Shown here: in pieces, positions 3,608-5,940 of the stretch
How positions within the stretch are numbered: the stretch's first letter is position 1
How the letters are laid out: each line of letters opens with the position of its first letter
Program-made: the position numbers and the translations under genes
Source: an uncultured Ruminococcus sp.
GTDB taxonomy: Bacteria > Bacillota > Clostridia > Oscillospirales > CAG-272
Assembly (NCBI GenBank): GCA_902778985.1
Contig: CACYZS010000109.1
Coordinates: 1-5,940, forward strand
DNA: 5,940 bases
Direction: 5' to 3'
The notes under the pieces: generated by a model
What the model was told of the DNA's origin: nothing
Databases searched by the model: none
The model's input: only the letters and a program-made list of their open reading frames with translations

Positions 3608-5940
3608 ATGAAAAAAGCACTGATTCTGACCGCGACGGTTTTGTGTCTGCTCCTTTCGCTCTTTGCCCTGACCGCCTGCTTCGACGGCGGTAGCGACGAG
3701 ACCGAGCCGCCCTCGACCGAAGCCCCCGCGCACGAACACGTCTGGGACGAGGGGACGGTCACCAAGGCGGGACGTTGTAATCCCGAAACCAAAGAGGAGA
3801 TCGAAAAAGGGGAGATCATGTATACCTGTACCGTTTGCGGCGCGACGAAAACCGAAGAGAAGTCCGGGCACACCTGGGACGACGGACGCGTGATCGGGGC
3901 AGCCGACTGCATCCACAAGGGATCGAAACTTTATACCTGCACGGTTTGCAACGCCAAGGAGATGCAATCCATTCCCCCGACGGGCGTTCATACCCTGACC
4001 GCGACCAGCGGGTATCTTGCGGTCGCGCCGACCTCGACGACGCCCGGGAAGCGCGACGCGATCTGCTCGGTCTGCGGCGCGCACGGGATGATCGACGATC
4101 CGATGACCTACGACACGTATCAGAGCAAGTTGAACACGGCAAAGAACGCGGTCAACGCGTTTAAGACCGCCGAGTTCGGCGGGGCGTCGCATACCCAGAT
4201 GTCGACCACCAAATACGCCGCTCCGACCGCCAATCCGACGGCGGGGCAGCACCCCCGGCTCCTGATGAACAAGGACACCCTTGCCGCGGTGCGCGCGGCG
4301 TTGCAGGATCCCGCGAACGTCGAGGACCTGCAGGGACTGATCGATTCGGCGAACAGTTGCACGTCCGGGAAGGTCACCGAGTACAGCGCGGGACTGCTCA
4401 ACTGCGTGCGGGCGAAGGCGTTCCTGTACCAGATGACCGGCGTGAAACTCTACGGTTACGAGGCGATCCGGCTGACCAAAGAATTCCTGACGACCTTCAC
4501 TTCGGTCGGGAGCAGCGGCGATCCCTGCCGTAAATACGGCGAGATCATGTTCGCAACGGCTCTGGTCTACGACTGGTGCTACGATCTGATGGGCGCCGTC
4601 GACAAGACGCAGTTCATTTCGGGGATCGAACACAAAGTGGTCTGCGGCTCCAATATGGAGGTCGGGTTCCCGCCGTCCGGACAGTGGGCGTTCACGGGAC
4701 ACGGCTCGGAGCGTCAGATCCTGCGCGATTACCTCTCCTTCTCGCTCGCCATCTACGACGAGGAACCGACCTGGTACCAGTTCATCGGCGGGCGCGTCTT
4801 TGAGGAATACGTTCCGGTCCGCGACCTCTACTACGAGGCGGGCTACTATCCGCAGGGCGTTTCGGTCTACCTGTCTCTCCGCTTCGCCGCCGACCTCTGG
4901 AGCGCGTGGCTGCTCAAGTCCGCGACCGGCGTGATGCCCTACGACGCCGAGGGGATGCAGCAGGTGATGCGCTCGGTCTACTGCCGCGTCGTCAACGGTT
5001 CGTCCGAGTTCTTCGAGGAAGGCGACGACGAGGCGCGGTCGGGCAACGAGAACCTGTGTCAGTTCGCGACGCCCGCGATGATCTCGGCGTACCTGTTCAA
5101 CGACAAGACCGCGATGAGTTGGGCGGACTACGCCAACTACGCCTACGTCGAGAAATCCGCCTGCCTGATCCTGAAATCGGGCGGCGCGGTCGGGAAGGCG
5201 AGCACCCGCTACGAGGGGCTTGACCTGATCCTCTACAACGGCGGCTGGCTCGGGCAGACCATCGCGCACAGCGACTGGACGGCAAACGGGGCAGTGGTCT
5301 CGATGAAGATCGGGAACCACACCACGGCGAACCACGATCACGCCGATTCGGGTTCCTTCCAGATCTACTACAAAGGGCTGCTCGCGGGGGACTCGGGTTA
5401 CTACGATAAGTACGACTCGAACCACCATCTGAACTATCACAAGTCGACCATCGCGCACAACTCGATCGTTCTGCAGAAGGGATCGGATCTGATCCAGCAG
5501 AGACGGCCGGGCGAGATGAAAGCGATGGAACCCGCGTCCTACGACCGGGCGTGGACCAACAGTCAGTATCAGTTCGGGACCACGACGGGGCACGACGGCG
5601 CCTACCTCGACGAAGCCGAGACGAAGCCGAAGTACGCCTATATCGCGGGCGATATCGCGAGCGCGTATACCTCGAACGTCTCCCGGCTCGACCGTCGGAT
5701 GCTCGCGGTCTACGATACCGGGAACGCCGATATCCCGATGTACTTCTTCGTCTACGATAACATTACCGTCAGCGACAGTTCGTACCAGAAGGTCTTCCTG
5801 CTCCACACGAAGACCGAGCCGACCATCTCGGGCAATACCGTGACCGTCGTCAACGGCGGCGGGAAACTGGTGCTCCAGAACGCCGTCGGGAACTGCACGC
5901 TCTCGAAGGTCGGCGGCGTCGGGCACAACTACGACGTCGG
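3608..5940 (+). CDS. Heparinase II/III-family surface lipoprotein, second tandem paralogue (3' end beyond window)
   Basis: The ATG at 3608 has the site AAGGA (3596-3600) seven bases before it and lies 33 bases after the first gene, with no terminator between, so the two are probably co-transcribed. The 777 codons seen have no stop; by comparison with its neighbour about 140 residues are missing. Residues 1-24 form a signal peptide with a classical lipobox LTAC (Cys24). An acidic Pro/Thr linker leads to HEHVW (42-46) and three CxxC modules: C57 with C74xxC77 and HTW at 88, C101 with C111xxC114, then C153xxC156. The lyase part shows HPRLL at 215, YDWCYD at 321, GHGSE with H365 and E368, QGVSVY with Y421, YNGGWLGQ, NHDH with N575, H576 and H578, D595, and AHN with H617. 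All catalytic and zinc positions proposed for the first gene are kept. Role: extracellular, membrane-anchored lyase of a uronic-acid polysaccharide; the exact substrate is not evident. Confidence 0.92.
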   Translation, partial: MKKALILTATVLCLLLSLFALTACFDGGSDETEPPSTEAPAHEHVWDEGTVTKAGRCNPETKEEIEKGEIMYTCTVCGATKTEEKSGHTWDDGRVIGAADCIHKGSKLYTCTVCNAKEMQSIPPTGVHTLTATSGYLAVAPTSTTPGKRDAICSVCGAHGMIDDPMTYDTYQSKLNTAKNAVNAFKTAEFGGASHTQMSTTKYAAPTANPTAGQHPRLLMNKDTLAAVRAALQDPANVEDLQGLIDSANSCTSGKVTEYSAGLLNCVRAKAFLYQMTGVKLYGYEAIRLTKEFLTTFTSVGSSGDPCRKYGEIMFATALVYDWCYDLMGAVDKTQFISGIEHKVVCGSNMEVGFPPSGQWAFTGHGSERQILRDYLSFSLAIYDEEPTWYQFIGGRVFEEYVPVRDLYYEAGYYPQGVSVYLSLRFAADLWSAWLLKSATGVMPYDAEGMQQVMRSVYCRVVNGSSEFFEEGDDEARSGNENLCQFATPAMISAYLFNDKTAMSWADYANYAYVEKSACLILKSGGAVGKASTRYEGLDLILYNGGWLGQTIAHSDWTANGAVVSMKIGNHTTANHDHADSGSFQIYYKGLLAGDSGYYDKYDSNHHLNYHKSTIAHNSIVLQKGSDLIQQRRPGEMKAMEPASYDRAWTNSQYQFGTTTGHDGAYLDEAETKPKYAYIAGDIASAYTSNVSRLDRRMLAVYDTGNADIPMYFFVYDNITVSDSSYQKVFLLHTKTEPTISGNTVTVVNGGGKLVLQNAVGNCTLSKVGGVGHNYDV

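Noticed and set aside
1424..5926. Minus-strand open frame of 1500 codons, the longest in the window
   Set aside because: It is codon-aligned antisense to two convincing genes, begins with no ribosome binding site and has no recognisable domain. Its openness is explained by absence of three sense codons.

Overview
The window looks like part of the chromosome of a GC-rich member of the Clostridia (Firmicutes), probably an uncultured gut or animal-associated lineage. Supporting signs are textbook sigma-A promoters, strong GGAGG-type ribosome binding sites, a tRNA with an encoded CCA end, a mosaic of small palindromes of the kind seen between genes in Oscillospirales/Christensenellales-like genomes, and surface lipoproteins with repeated His/Trp/CxxCG modules. 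The lineage is an inference; nothing in the window is diagnostic at genus level.

Layout. Positions 1-112 hold a string of hairpins: three short ones joined by ATATCA(T/C) linkers, then a 20-bp hairpin directly behind a tRNA gene. Positions 113-188 (minus strand) are tRNA-Gln(CTG), with its own promoter at 201-229. Positions 230-710 are a very GC-rich stretch without a convincing gene; it contains one terminator-like hairpin with a T7 tract. A plus-strand promoter at 711-739 drives what appears to be a two-gene operon that fills the rest of the window.

The operon encodes two related, tandem, secreted lipoproteins. Each has a lipoprotein signal peptide with Cys24, a short acidic/Thr-rich linker, small cysteine modules (HxHxW, CxVCG, HxW), an HPR(V/L)L motif opening a helical domain, and a C-terminal beta-rich domain with the NHDH ... 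D ... AHN signature of the heparinase II/III polysaccharide lyase superfamily. The likely job is cleavage of a uronic-acid-containing polysaccharide (for example a glycosaminoglycan) at the cell surface; the substrate cannot be read from the sequence.

The most notable event is in the first gene. An exact 35-bp tandem duplication (976-1010 and 1011-1045) inside the cysteine-module region shifts the frame, so the signal peptide (from 813) and the lyase body (to 3574) are in different frames. Removing one copy restores a seamless 908-residue protein that parallels the second gene. The shifted 5' frame ends in an ATGA overlap at 1175-1178, where an in-frame ATG for the lyase body lies. This may be a mutation, a reversible on/off or secreted/cytosolic switch, or an assembly error. 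The second gene (from 3608) is intact as far as it goes and runs off the right edge.
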